Part shown: one piece after another, positions 17,811 to 25,288 of the stretch
Layout of the letters: each line of letters begins with the position of its first letter
Position numbering within the stretch: position 1 is the stretch's first letter
From: JADGHE01 sp035716025
Lineage (GTDB): Bacteria > Pseudomonadota > Alphaproteobacteria > Rhizobiales > Xanthobacteraceae
NCBI GenBank assembly: GCA_035716025.1
Contig: DASTKH010000023.1
Span: 1 to 31,599, forward strand
Length of the DNA: 31,599 nt
Direction of reading: 5' to 3'
Notes under the pieces: model-generated
The model's database searches: none
Seen by the model: only the letters and a program-made list of their open reading frames with translations
Told to the model about the DNA's origin: nothing
Translations under genes and position numbers: made by a program

Positions 17811-19205
17811 ATGACGAGTGCGGCCGACTTTTTGCCCAAAGTGCTCGAGCGCATCGACGCCGATCTTGATCGAAGCCTCGACCGACTGTTTGCGTTTCTG
17901 CGCATCGCCTCGATTTCAACCGACAGCGCCTATGCCGAATATTGCCGCGAGGCCGCGCAATATCTCGCAAACGACCTCGCCTCGATCGGCTTCGCGACGG
18001 AAGTGAGGCCGACCGCCGGCCACCCGATCGTCGTCGGCAGGAGCTCCGAGGGGGGCGGCCCTTCGGTTCTCTTTTACGGCCATTACGACGTCCAGCCCGT
18101 CGATCCGCTGGAACTCTGGCAGACGCCACCCTTCGAGCCGCGCATCGACACGCTCGAAGACGGCCGCAAGGTGATCCGCGCCCGCGGTGCCTGCGACGAC
18201 AAGGGTCAGGTCATGACCTTTGTGGAGGCGTGCCGCGCGTTCAAGGCCGTTGCGGGCTCTCTGCCGCTGCCGATCACCATGATGATCGAGGGCGAAGAAG
18301 AATGCGGTTCGCCCAATCTTTTCAAATTCGTGCGGGAGAACGCGGACGAGTTTCGCCGCTCGCTCGCCCTCGTGTGCGACACCGGCATGTGGAATGCGGA
18401 AACGCCCGCGGTCACGACATCCCTGCGCGGCCTTGTCTATGAGCAGGTGCGCATTCGCTGCGCCGACCGGGACCTGCATTCGGGCCTCTTCGGCGGCGCC
18501 GCCTGGAATCCGATCCGCGTCCTCGCCGGGATCATCGCCGATCTCCACGATGCGGAGGGCCGCGTCACCCTTCCGGGCTTCTACGAGGGCGTCCACGACT
18601 TGCCGGGCGACATCAAGGCGGAGCTCGACGCTCTCCGCCTCACGGCCGAAGATTTTCTCGGTCCCGTCGGACTGCGCACGGCGGCGGGAGAGAAGGCCTA
18701 CAGCCTCATCGAACAGGTTTCGACCCGCCCCACCTGCGACACCAACGGCATCATCGGCGGCTATACGGGGGAAGGTGCGAAGACCGTGATCCCGGCCGAA
18801 GCCACGGCCAAGATTTCCTTCCGACTCGTCGGCGAGCAGGACCCGCAGAAAATCCAAAAAGCGTTCCGCGCCTTCGTCAACGAGCGGCTGCCCCCCGACG
18901 CACAGGTCTCGTTCGAGAACCATGCTCTCAGTCCTGCGATCCAGCTTCCCTTCGACAGCCCGGCGCTGGTGAAGGCGCGGGCCGCGCTGGCCGACGAATG
19001 GGGGCGCAAGGCCGTCACCATCGGCTCGGGCGGCTCGATCCCCATCGTTGGCGATTTCAAGCGGGTGCTCGGAATGGACTCCCTCCTCGTCGGTTTCGGA
19101 CTCGACGACGACCGCGTGCACTCCCCCAACGAAAAATACGACCTCAACTCCTTCCACAAAGGGATCCGCAGTTGGGCGCGGATCCTGGCGGCGCTCGCGG
19201 CGTGA
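17811..19205 (+). CDS. M20 family metallopeptidase (dipeptidase type)
   Basis: This is a 464-residue di-zinc peptidase of family M20 (carnosinase/ArgE/DapE-like), of the type annotated 'M20 family dipeptidase'. The first metal block FYGHYDVQPVD puts H91 and the catalytic D93 in place. The bridging Asp is in ARGACDDKGQ (around 129), and the catalytic Glu pair is in EGEEECGS (162-164). An Asp ligand is in LVCDTGMWN, and the last His is in DDDRVHSPNEKYD. The dimerization domain is inserted in the middle (from about 205). The start at 17811 follows GAGGAAGG immediately upstream; an upstream ATG at 17739 would translate through the stem-loop. It is cytoplasmic, with no signal peptide. The natural substrate is unknown but is likely a dipeptide or N-acyl amino acid. 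Confidence 0.93.
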   Translation: MTSAADFLPKVLERIDADLDRSLDRLFAFLRIASISTDSAYAEYCREAAQYLANDLASIGFATEVRPTAGHPIVVGRSSEGGGPSVLFYGHYDVQPVDPLELWQTPPFEPRIDTLEDGRKVIRARGACDDKGQVMTFVEACRAFKAVAGSLPLPITMMIEGEEECGSPNLFKFVRENADEFRRSLALVCDTGMWNAETPAVTTSLRGLVYEQVRIRCADRDLHSGLFGGAAWNPIRVLAGIIADLHDAEGRVTLPGFYEGVHDLPGDIKAELDALRLTAEDFLGPVGLRTAAGEKAYSLIEQVSTRPTCDTNGIIGGYTGEGAKTVIPAEATAKISFRLVGEQDPQKIQKAFRAFVNERLPPDAQVSFENHALSPAIQLPFDSPALVKARAALADEWGRKAVTIGSGGSIPIVGDFKRVLGMDSLLVGFGLDDDRVHSPNEKYDLNSFHKGIRSWARILAALAA

Positions 19206-19275
19206 CATCGAAGGGACGGACGTCCGCCGCAGCGCAGCCGCATTTCCAGTCGGCGATTTCAACCAGGAGACAATC

Positions 19276-20256
19276 ATGCCGCTGCGTACCCGCCTCACGG
19301 AAAAGTTCGGCATCGCGCATCCGATCCTCGGCGCGCCGATGGGCTCCGTGAGCGGGGGCAAGCTTGCGGCGGCGGTCTCGCAGGCCGGCGGTCTCGGCCT
19401 GATCGGCGGCGGCTACGGCGTCGCCGAGTGGATTGACCGGGAATTCGCCGAGGCCGGCAATGCCCGCGTCGGCTGCGGCTTCATCACGTGGTCGCTCGCG
19501 AATAACCCTGCATTGCTCGACCGGGTTCTCACGCGTGCGCCGGCCGCGCTGATGCTCTCGTTCGGAAACGTCGCGCCGTTCGCCGAAAAAATCCGAGAGG
19601 CGGGCGTTCCGCTCATCTGTCAGGTGCAGACGATCGCCCATGCGCGGGAGGCGGTCGCGGCCGGCGCGAGCGTTCTCGTCGCGCAGGGCACCGAAGCCGG
19701 CGGACACGGCGCCAGTCGCGCGACGCTCACGCTCGTGCCCGAAGTGGCCGACTATCTTGCGCAGAACGCACCGAACACGCTTCTTGTCGCCGCCGGCGGC
19801 ATCGCCGACGGGCGCGGCCTTGCCGCGGCCCTGATGCTCGGCGCCGACGGCGTGCTGATCGGATCGCGCCTCATCGCGAGCCGGGAGGCTCTCGTCCATC
19901 CGCGCATCCACGAGGCTCTCGTCGCCGCCGACGGCGACGCGACCGTGCGGACGACAGTCGTCGACATCGTGCGGGGCTACGCCTGGCCGGCGCCGTTCAC
20001 CGGCCGCGCGCTCAAGACGCGTTTTGTTGCCGACTGGCACGGCCGCGAGCAGGCTCTCGCCGAGCCGGAGACCAATGCTCGCGAGCGGGAACGCTACTGG
20101 AAGGCATACGAGGCGGGCGACGTGGATCGGATCGGTGTCTTTATGGGCGAAGCCGTTGGGCTCGTCCATGCCGTCGAACCCGCTCACGACATCATTGCGC
20201 GCATCGCGGCCGAAGCGGAAGAGTTGCTCGGCCGCGCGGGCCGTTTCCTGAGCTGA
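19276..20256 (+). CDS. Nitronate monooxygenase / 2-nitropropane dioxygenase-like flavoprotein
   Basis: This is a 326-residue FMN TIM-barrel protein. The N-terminal IAHPILGAPMGSVSGGKLAAAVSQAGG is the NMO FMN-binding opening. The middle has SFGNVAPFAEKIREAGVPLICQV, then VLVAQGTEAGGHGA, the conserved A-Q-G-x-E-A-G-G-H motif holding the catalytic His. The phosphate-binding VAAGGIADGRGLAAALMLGADGVLIG follows. Members oxidise alkyl nitronates, but many are of unknown physiological role. The ATG at 19276 follows CAGGAGA at good spacing and begins at the family's usual first residues. It lies 70 bases after the M20 gene on the same strand and faces the GT39 gene, whose stop is 9 bases away. Confidence 0.92.
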   Translation: MPLRTRLTEKFGIAHPILGAPMGSVSGGKLAAAVSQAGGLGLIGGGYGVAEWIDREFAEAGNARVGCGFITWSLANNPALLDRVLTRAPAALMLSFGNVAPFAEKIREAGVPLICQVQTIAHAREAVAAGASVLVAQGTEAGGHGASRATLTLVPEVADYLAQNAPNTLLVAAGGIADGRGLAAALMLGADGVLIGSRLIASREALVHPRIHEALVAADGDATVRTTVVDIVRGYAWPAPFTGRALKTRFVADWHGREQALAEPETNARERERYWKAYEAGDVDRIGVFMGEAVGLVHAVEPAHDIIARIAAEAEELLGRAGRFLS

Positions 20257-20265
20257 AGACCGTCG

Positions 20266-21915
20266 CTATTTCGGCGGCGGCAGGCTCAGGAGCGTCGGGA
20301 CCGTCATGCCGCGAATATCGTAGGCGCGGGCAAAAACCACCCCTTCGCGCTTCACCTCGGCAAGCACGGGTGCATCGAGCGAACGGCAATAGAAAATGCC
20401 GAGCGTCAGCGCGAAGTCTGCGCCCACGCTGTCCCAGGTCAGCTCGAAATCCGGACCCAAGGCGACACGCGCCGGCGGATGCGGGCCGCACACCGCAATC
20501 TTCCAGGCGCGGTCCGCCGGTTTGCGGATGCCCCGTCGGGCAAGCTCCCGCCGCAACTCTTCCGCGGCCGGTTTGAAGGCGAGTCCCCAGTAGTCGAGCA
20601 TGAAAAGACGGCTTGCACCCGGAACGCCCCCTGCGAGTCGGTTGAAACTCACATATTCGAGCGGATGCAGCCGCACCATTTCGCCCACCGGCAGGGCAAG
20701 GCCTGCGGCCAGGACCGCCCCGCCGAGCGCCAGCGCTGCAACGCCGCGCCGCGCGAGCCAGTCCAGCGCGGCGGCCCCCGCCACCCCCGCCAGCATCGCA
20801 AGCGGCGGTAGCACAAAGACGAAATGACGCACGCCATTGTAGAGTGCCGGGCGCGTTACAAGCGTCACCAGAAACGGGACGAGCACCGCCCCCAGAACGA
20901 CCAGCAGCGCGGTCCGCTCGCGCAGCGGCGTCGTGCGCCGTGCGGCGCGGTATGCGGCAAGGCCGATCCCGCAGAGGCCGAGCAGAACGAAGAGTTCCGG
21001 CAGCTTCAGCGCAAAGAGCGTCGGCAGATAACTCCAGGGCATCTCGGGGACGGCGACGAGCGCACCGAAATAGAGCTCTTTCCATGGCGTCTCGAAGAAG
21101 CGGTCGAAATACAGCGCGGCGCGCAGCGGATTGAGCGGGGACAGCACCGACCACGGCCACAGCAGCGCCATCAGTGCATAGGCCAGGACGAGCGCCGGCA
21201 AGAGCCGCAGCACGAAACGACCGAAGCGCCTGGCGGCCCGCGCGAAGCCTTCCGCCGCCGCATCCGCGCGGAGCAGGCACGCTTGCGGCGCGATGGCATA
21301 GAGGGCCGCCATACCGCCCAGAATGCGCGTGCCAAGGGCAAGCCCCAGTCCCACTCCGAAGAGCAACCGGCTCGCCCAGGGGGGCCGCGGATAATCCTGA
21401 TAGACCCGTATCAATGCGAGCAGGAGCACGGCCATCGCGACCGCAAAGGGAGCGTCCTTCGCATTGATGAACATGTGCCCGTAATAGAGGGGACAGGCGG
21501 CAAGCAGCCCCGTCGCAAGCGCCCCGGCAAGCGCACCGCCGAGGCGTCGGGCCGCACGCCAGGTGGCGCCGAGCCCGACCAGGCCGACGATCGCCCCGAG
21601 CAGGCGGCGCGCCGCGAACAGACCGAGCGGCAGCGCCTTGGCGATCAGGGCGGCCGCCATGTCGAACCCGCCGCCGTAGAGATAAAGATTGACGAAGGAC
21701 AGCGCCCGGCGGTCCTCGAACCCCGAACGGTAGAAGCCGAGCAGCAGCTCGCCCATCTGGGAATGGGTGAAGTCGTCCCAGCCGAGGCCATAATCGCGGA
21801 ACGTCAGAAGCGCGACGAGCGCGACGAACGCAATCGTACCGACCGCGGCGGCATCCAGCAGGCTTTCGGGGATCGGAAAGCGGCGCGCGGACGACATCGA
21901 CGGCATTTCCGTCAT
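20266..21915 (-). CDS. GT39-like multi-pass glycosyltransferase (GT-C fold)
   Basis: This is a 549-residue integral membrane protein with about ten to twelve hydrophobic segments and a periplasmic C-terminal domain from about residue 430. After the first span comes GLGWDDFTHSQMGELLLGFY; an acidic D-D pair in the first outer loop is the catalytic signature of GT-C enzymes such as ArnT and protein O-mannosyltransferases, which take sugar from polyprenyl phosphate. HMFINAKDAPF in the second loop and LYNGVRHFVFVLPP further on fit the family. Acceptor and sugar are unknown. Start choice: the GTG at 21951 lies within an inverted repeat after sodB, so I take the ATG at 21915; ATGs at 21906 and 21897 are also possible. 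It follows sodB on the same strand by 75 bases. Confidence 0.8.
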   Translation of the reverse strand: MTEMPSMSSARRFPIPESLLDAAAVGTIAFVALVALLTFRDYGLGWDDFTHSQMGELLLGFYRSGFEDRRALSFVNLYLYGGGFDMAAALIAKALPLGLFAARRLLGAIVGLVGLGATWRAARRLGGALAGALATGLLAACPLYYGHMFINAKDAPFAVAMAVLLLALIRVYQDYPRPPWASRLLFGVGLGLALGTRILGGMAALYAIAPQACLLRADAAAEGFARAARRFGRFVLRLLPALVLAYALMALLWPWSVLSPLNPLRAALYFDRFFETPWKELYFGALVAVPEMPWSYLPTLFALKLPELFVLLGLCGIGLAAYRAARRTTPLRERTALLVVLGAVLVPFLVTLVTRPALYNGVRHFVFVLPPLAMLAGVAGAAALDWLARRGVAALALGGAVLAAGLALPVGEMVRLHPLEYVSFNRLAGGVPGASRLFMLDYWGLAFKPAAEELRRELARRGIRKPADRAWKIAVCGPHPPARVALGPDFELTWDSVGADFALTLGIFYCRSLDAPVLAEVKREGVVFARAYDIRGMTVPTLLSLPPPK

Positions 21916-21927
21916 GCGGACACGAAA

Positions 21928-21958
21928 CGCGCCCGCGAACGGACCGTCCACGGGCGCG
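21928..21958 (-). terminator. Hairpin downstream of sodB
   Basis: CGCGCCCG at 21928-21935 is inverted as CGGGCGCG at 21951-21958, with an inner GGAC/GTCC pairing in the loop. On the sodB strand the stem is followed by TTTCGTGT, a weak T-rich stretch. It begins 33 bases after the sodB stop, so it fits a partial intrinsic terminator that would separate sodB from the GT39 gene. Confidence 0.45.
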
Positions 21959-21990
21959 CGCTCGAAAAGGGCGGCAAGAGGTCCGCGCCG

Positions 21991-22590
21991 CTATTTCGCG
22001 GCGGCGTAGAGTTCGGCCACGTATTCCCAGTTGACCAGATGATCGAGGAAGGCCTTAAGGTAGTCGGGACGGCGGTTGCGATAGTCGATGTAGTAGGAAT
22101 GCTCCCAGACGTCGCAGCCGAGGATCGGAGTCGCGCCCTGGACAAGCGGGTTTTCGCCGTTCGGCGTCTTCATCACGGTGATTTTCCCATCCTTGACGGC
22201 CAGCCAGCACCACCCTGAGCCGAACTGCGTGACGCCGGCCTGGATGAATTCCTCCTTCATCTTTTCGACGGAGCCGAGATCGGAGACGATCTGCTTTTGA
22301 AGCTCGCCGGGAATCTTGTCACCGCCTCCGCCGGGCTTCATCCATTTCCAAAAATGGATGTGGTTGTAGTGCTGCCCGGCATTGTTGAAGAGCGTTTGGT
22401 TCTTGCCGTAGGCGCCCTTGACCACCTCTTCGACCGACTTGCCCTCGAACTCGGTGCCCTTCATGAGGTTGTTGCCGGTGTTGACATAGGCGAGGTGGTG
22501 CTTGTCATGATGAAATTCGAGCGTTTCCCGCGACATATAGGGCGCGAGCGCGTCGTAGGCGTAAGGAAGATCAGGCAGCGAAAACGACAT
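21991..22590 (-). CDS. sodB: Superoxide dismutase, Fe/Mn family, iron-type
   Basis: This is a 199-residue enzyme that dismutates superoxide to oxygen and hydrogen peroxide in the cytoplasm; no signal peptide is present. Metal ligands are H27 (in LEFHHDKHH), H77 (in GQHYNHIHFW), D160 and H164 (in CDVWEHSYYIDY). Q73, spaced two residues before N-H77, is in the position that marks iron-type enzymes, and FGSGWCWLAV also fits that type. Metal use by rhizobial relatives can be flexible, so Mn use is not excluded. The ATG at 22590 has a strong AGGAGGAA ribosome site; an upstream in-frame start at 22629 lacks one. It is divergent from the gene at 22752, with a 161-base shared upstream region. Confidence 0.96.
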   Translation of the reverse strand: MSFSLPDLPYAYDALAPYMSRETLEFHHDKHHLAYVNTGNNLMKGTEFEGKSVEEVVKGAYGKNQTLFNNAGQHYNHIHFWKWMKPGGGGDKIPGELQKQIVSDLGSVEKMKEEFIQAGVTQFGSGWCWLAVKDGKITVMKTPNGENPLVQGATPILGCDVWEHSYYIDYRNRRPDYLKAFLDHLVNWEYVAELYAAAK

Positions 22591-22751
22591 CGGCTTCCTC
22601 CTCGATCGGGGTGAGCGGTTTTCGTCCAAAAACTTGGAGCGTCAAGTGAATGTCCGGCTCAATGGCTTCTAAATAGGCCGCTGATGGCCGGGGAGCAACG
22701 GCCCGGACGCATGCGCTACCGTGGGGCTCAAAGACCTCGTAGGAAAACACG

Positions 22752-23513
22752 ATGCACGTTATGCTGTTCCTCGGAGGGCTCGTCTGCCTGATGCTCGGCG
22801 GCACCGCCTTGGGAGCAGGCTTCCTCGCGTTTCTCAACGGCTCCCCGCCGGCATACCTGACCGCCGGTACCGTCGCCTTCGTCGGCGGGCTCGTTCTGCT
22901 CGGCATGGGATCTATCGCCAGGCGCCTCGGCGTTCTTGCGGACATGATCGAGACGCAGCCGCTCCCCCGCAGCGTGGCGATGCCGCAAGAGGACCCCTCA
23001 CTGCGACAGGCCGCGCTCACCGTCGAGCCGCGTCTTTCGCCGGCGCTGGAAGGCGGCGGCGCAATGCCGCACGAGGCGCCTGCACCGGCCAACACGGCTC
23101 CGCCGGTCGTAGCCGATCGGCCGGCTGCCGCGTCGGCGAAGGGAATGCCGGCGCCTGCCGCAGCCGTACACGATGCGCCCTCCGCAACGGATCTCGCAGT
23201 CCTGTCCACGGCGACGGACGCGCGTGCGTCCGAACCGCTGCCGGGGGCGCGACCCGACCCGCCGCTGTTCTCGCCCTCCCCGGCTGCCGCGGCGCCGGAC
23301 GGCCCCCTCTCCGCAGGCCCTCACCCCTCTCCCGCCGTCCCGGTCGAGGCGGCCCCGGCCGACCCTCCCCCCGTGTTCAAATCCGGCGTGATCGAAGGAA
23401 TGGCCTATACCCTCTACGCCAACGGGGAAGTGGATGCGGAGCTGCCCCGCCACGGCATCATGCGCTTTCGCTCCATCGCCGAGTGGCGCGCCTTCGTCCG
23501 CGCCCAATCCTGA
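22752..23513 (+). CDS. Membrane-anchored protein with Pro/Ala-rich linker and small C-terminal module
   Basis: This is a 253-residue protein I cannot assign to a named family with certainty. Two membrane segments lie at the N-terminus (MLFLGGLVCLMLGGTALGAGF and TAGTVAFVGGLVLLGMG), then a short amphipathic stretch. Residues 75 to about 205 are low-complexity Pro/Ala/Ser. The last 45 residues form a compact module: VFKSGVIEGMAYTLYANGEVDAELPRHGIMRFRSIAEWRAFV. Similar short C-terminal ends occur in uncharacterised Hyphomicrobiales proteins as I recall. The likely topology is two spans with the linker and module on one side. The ATG has AGGAAAA upstream. A strong hairpin begins 10 bases after the stop. 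The role is unknown. Confidence 0.75.
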   Translation: MHVMLFLGGLVCLMLGGTALGAGFLAFLNGSPPAYLTAGTVAFVGGLVLLGMGSIARRLGVLADMIETQPLPRSVAMPQEDPSLRQAALTVEPRLSPALEGGGAMPHEAPAPANTAPPVVADRPAAASAKGMPAPAAAVHDAPSATDLAVLSTATDARASEPLPGARPDPPLFSPSPAAAAPDGPLSAGPHPSPAVPVEAAPADPPPVFKSGVIEGMAYTLYANGEVDAELPRHGIMRFRSIAEWRAFVRAQS

Positions 23514-23522
23514 GGGCGGCGC

Positions 23523-23556
23523 CCCGCCCCTCGGCGGCCCTCCGCCGAGGGGCGGG
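23523..23556 (+). terminator. Perfect 15-bp hairpin terminator
   Basis: CCCGCCCCTCGGCGG at 23523-23537 is exactly inverted at 23542-23556 around the loop CCCT. It starts 10 bases after the stop of the preceding gene. It is followed by TAAGTGTC rather than a T-run, so it is a GC-rich terminator without a clear U-tract. Its position between two same-strand genes supports separate transcription of mucR. Confidence 0.65.
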
Positions 23557-23616
23557 TAAGTGTCAAACGAGAAAATCCGAGGTACGAGCAGGTAATTTGA
23601 ACCTGAACGGGCCCTG

Positions 23617-23645
23617 TTGACTTGCTTTCGCTGAGCAGCTTTCTA
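23617..23645 (+). promoter_or_regulatory. Candidate promoter of mucR
   Basis: TTGACT at 23617-23622 is a close -35 match, followed after 17 bases by TTTCTA at 23640-23645 as a looser -10. It would give a leader of about 125 bases before the mucR ATG, long enough to hold the tandem repeat at 23683-23710. This region is markedly richer in A/T than its surroundings, which fits promoter DNA and the AT-rich sites that MucR proteins are known to bind. Confidence 0.45.
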
Positions 23646-23682
23646 ATGACTGGCTGTAGTTCTGCAGTTTCCGATTCGTAAC

Positions 23683-23710
23683 TACGATGGCAGATCATAC
23701 GATGGCCGAT
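23683..23710 (+). repeat. Tandem 13-mer in the mucR leader
   Basis: TACGATGGCAGAT at 23683-23695 and TACGATGGCCGAT at 23698-23710 differ at one base and repeat with a 15-base period. They lie between the candidate promoter and the mucR start. They could be a paired operator site, possibly for MucR itself, which is known to repress its own gene in several species. That role is inference. Confidence 0.45.
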
Positions 23711-23775
23711 TGCTGCAGGGCAGCCATTGCCGGGCGCAGCGTGCGTGCCGTCGTTTTCCAAAGAGGCTCCTCGCA

Positions 23776-24192
23776 ATGGTCGAGACCACACGGACGGCCA
23801 GCTATCTCGAACTGACGGCGGAAATCGTCGCGGCCTATGTCAGCAACAACGCTGTTCAGCCGGCCGAGATCGCCGGTCTGATCAATCAGGTTCATCAAGC
23901 CCTGCAGCGTGTCGGCGAAGGCGCGACGGAAGCGCCCGCCGAGACGCCGAAGCCGGCGGTGTCGATCAAGCGCTCGGTCGCGCCCGACTACATCATCTGT
24001 CTCGAGGACGGGAAGAAGTTCAAGTCACTCAAGCGCCACTTGCGCACGCAATACAACATGACTCCCGAGCAATATCGGGAAAAATGGGCCCTGCCGCCGG
24101 ATTATCCGATGGTCGCCCCGAACTATGCGGCGGCGCGCTCGCGGCTTGCCAAGCAGATGGGCCTCGGTCAACAACGCCGCCGCGCGTCGTGA
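23776..24192 (+). CDS. mucR: MucR/Ros-family transcriptional regulator
   Basis: This is a 138-residue regulator. Residues 1-45 form the N-terminal oligomerisation part (YLELTAEIVAAYVSNNAV). The prokaryotic zinc finger follows: CLEDGKKFKSLKRHLRTQY, with C75, D78 and H88. In most MucR proteins the fourth ligand is a His three residues after H88; here that position, 92, is Gln (CAA). The remainder is typical (MTPEQYREKWALPPDYPMVAPNYAAARS). MucR/Ros proteins bind AT-rich DNA and control exopolysaccharide, motility and virulence or symbiosis genes, acting as H-NS-like silencers. The ATG at 23776 gives the family length and start; no strong ribosome site precedes it (GAGGCTCCTCGCA). Confidence 0.94.
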   Translation: MVETTRTASYLELTAEIVAAYVSNNAVQPAEIAGLINQVHQALQRVGEGATEAPAETPKPAVSIKRSVAPDYIICLEDGKKFKSLKRHLRTQYNMTPEQYREKWALPPDYPMVAPNYAAARSRLAKQMGLGQQRRRAS

Positions 24193-24307
24193 ACCCTTCG
24201 CGTCGGGCCGGAAGCGAACCACAGTCCGCATCGCGGGCATGACCGAGGCAGGCTCTCCTGCCGCACGACGCGCGTGCCCGGCCGAAATGTTTCGGGGAGG
24301 AGAGACC

Positions 24308-25204
24308 GTGACGCAATCGATCTACGAAATTTACGACGAGCGCTTCAACGCGTGCATCCGCAAGGACGCGCGCCCGGACGTTCTGTGGTCGGGCGGACGC
24401 TGGTGCGAAGGACCGGCCTATTTCCCGGCCGGGCGCTACCTCATCTGGTCCGACATTCCCAACGATCGACTGATGCGATGGGACGAATGCAGCGGACAGG
24501 TCGGCGTTTTCCGGCAACCCGCGAATTACCCGAACGGCAATACGGTGGATCGCTTGGGGCGCCTGATCACGGCCGAGCACGGCCGCCGCGTCACGCGCAC
24601 CGAGATCGACGGAAGCCTGACCGTCCTTGCCGACAGCTATCAAGGCAAGCGGCTGAACAGCCCAAACGACGTGGTCGTGAAGTCCGACGGCTCGATCTGG
24701 TTCACCGACCCGCCCTACGGAATCCTCTCCGACTACCAGGGAAACAAGGGCGACAGCGAACTCGGCGCCAATTACATCTTCCGTATCGACCCGCAGAGCG
24801 GCGCGCTCGACGTCGTGTGCGACGACTGCGACCGCCCGAACGGGCTTGCCTTCTCGCCCGACGAGTCGAAGCTCTATGTCGCGGATTCCGGGCTCTCCGC
24901 GCGCAACATGAAAGTCTACGACGTCGCAGCGGACGGGACGTTGCATAAGGGCCGCGTCTTCGCCCCATGCACGGCCGGCCGGTTCGACGGTTTCCGCATC
25001 GACGAGAACGGACGCCTGTGGTCGGCGGCCGACGACGGCGTGCATTGCCACGATCCGGACGGCACCCTCATCGGCAAGATCGTCTTCCCCGAACCGCTTT
25101 CCAATGTGGTGTTCGGCGGGCCGAAGCGGAACCGGCTGTTCGTCACCGGCGCGACCTCCGTCTATTGCATCTGGCTCACCGTCAACGGCCTCAAGACGTT
25201 CTGA
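24308..25204 (+). CDS. SMP-30/gluconolactonase family protein
   Basis: This is a 298-residue six-bladed beta-propeller lactonase. The metal-binding Glu is in GGRWCEGPAYFPAG, the Asn in KRLNSPNDVVVKSDGSIWFTDPP and the Asp in KLYVADSG, matching the family's E-N-D calcium or zinc site. PYGILSDYQG and FDGFRIDENGRLWSA are also usual blocks. Members hydrolyse sugar lactones such as gluconolactone; the true substrate here is unknown. The start is a GTG at 24308, chosen because GGGGAGGAGA lies just before it and the protein then begins at the family's first helix. In-frame ATGs further upstream (24240, 24285) would add unconserved residues. No signal peptide is seen. It lies 115 bases after mucR, convergent with the M81 gene. 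Confidence 0.9.
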   Translation: MTQSIYEIYDERFNACIRKDARPDVLWSGGRWCEGPAYFPAGRYLIWSDIPNDRLMRWDECSGQVGVFRQPANYPNGNTVDRLGRLITAEHGRRVTRTEIDGSLTVLADSYQGKRLNSPNDVVVKSDGSIWFTDPPYGILSDYQGNKGDSELGANYIFRIDPQSGALDVVCDDCDRPNGLAFSPDESKLYVADSGLSARNMKVYDVAADGTLHKGRVFAPCTAGRFDGFRIDENGRLWSAADDGVHCHDPDGTLIGKIVFPEPLSNVVFGGPKRNRLFVTGATSVYCIWLTVNGLKTF

Positions 25205-25222
25205 GAGCCGGCAGTCCGGCTC
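25205..25222 (+). terminator. Stem-loop directly after the SMP-30 stop
   Basis: GAGCCGG at 25205-25211 pairs exactly with CCGGCTC at 25216-25222 around the loop CAGT. It starts at the base after the TGA. There is no T-run, but a second hairpin follows at 25234-25262, so the pair probably ends transcription of the SMP-30 gene. Confidence 0.45.
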
Positions 25223-25233
25223 GCGAGCGCGCC

Positions 25234-25262
25234 GACGAGCGGCCGTCCATCGGCTGCTCGTC
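25234..25262. terminator. Hairpin between convergent SMP-30 and M81 genes
   Basis: GACGAGCGGCC at 25234-25244 pairs with GGCTGCTCGTC at 25252-25262, 11 pairs with one G-U, around a 7-base loop. Its place in the 84-base gap between two convergent genes fits a bidirectional terminator without U-tracts. Confidence 0.5.
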
Positions 25263-25288
25263 TCGCCTGCCGGGTAAACGTCATCTCG

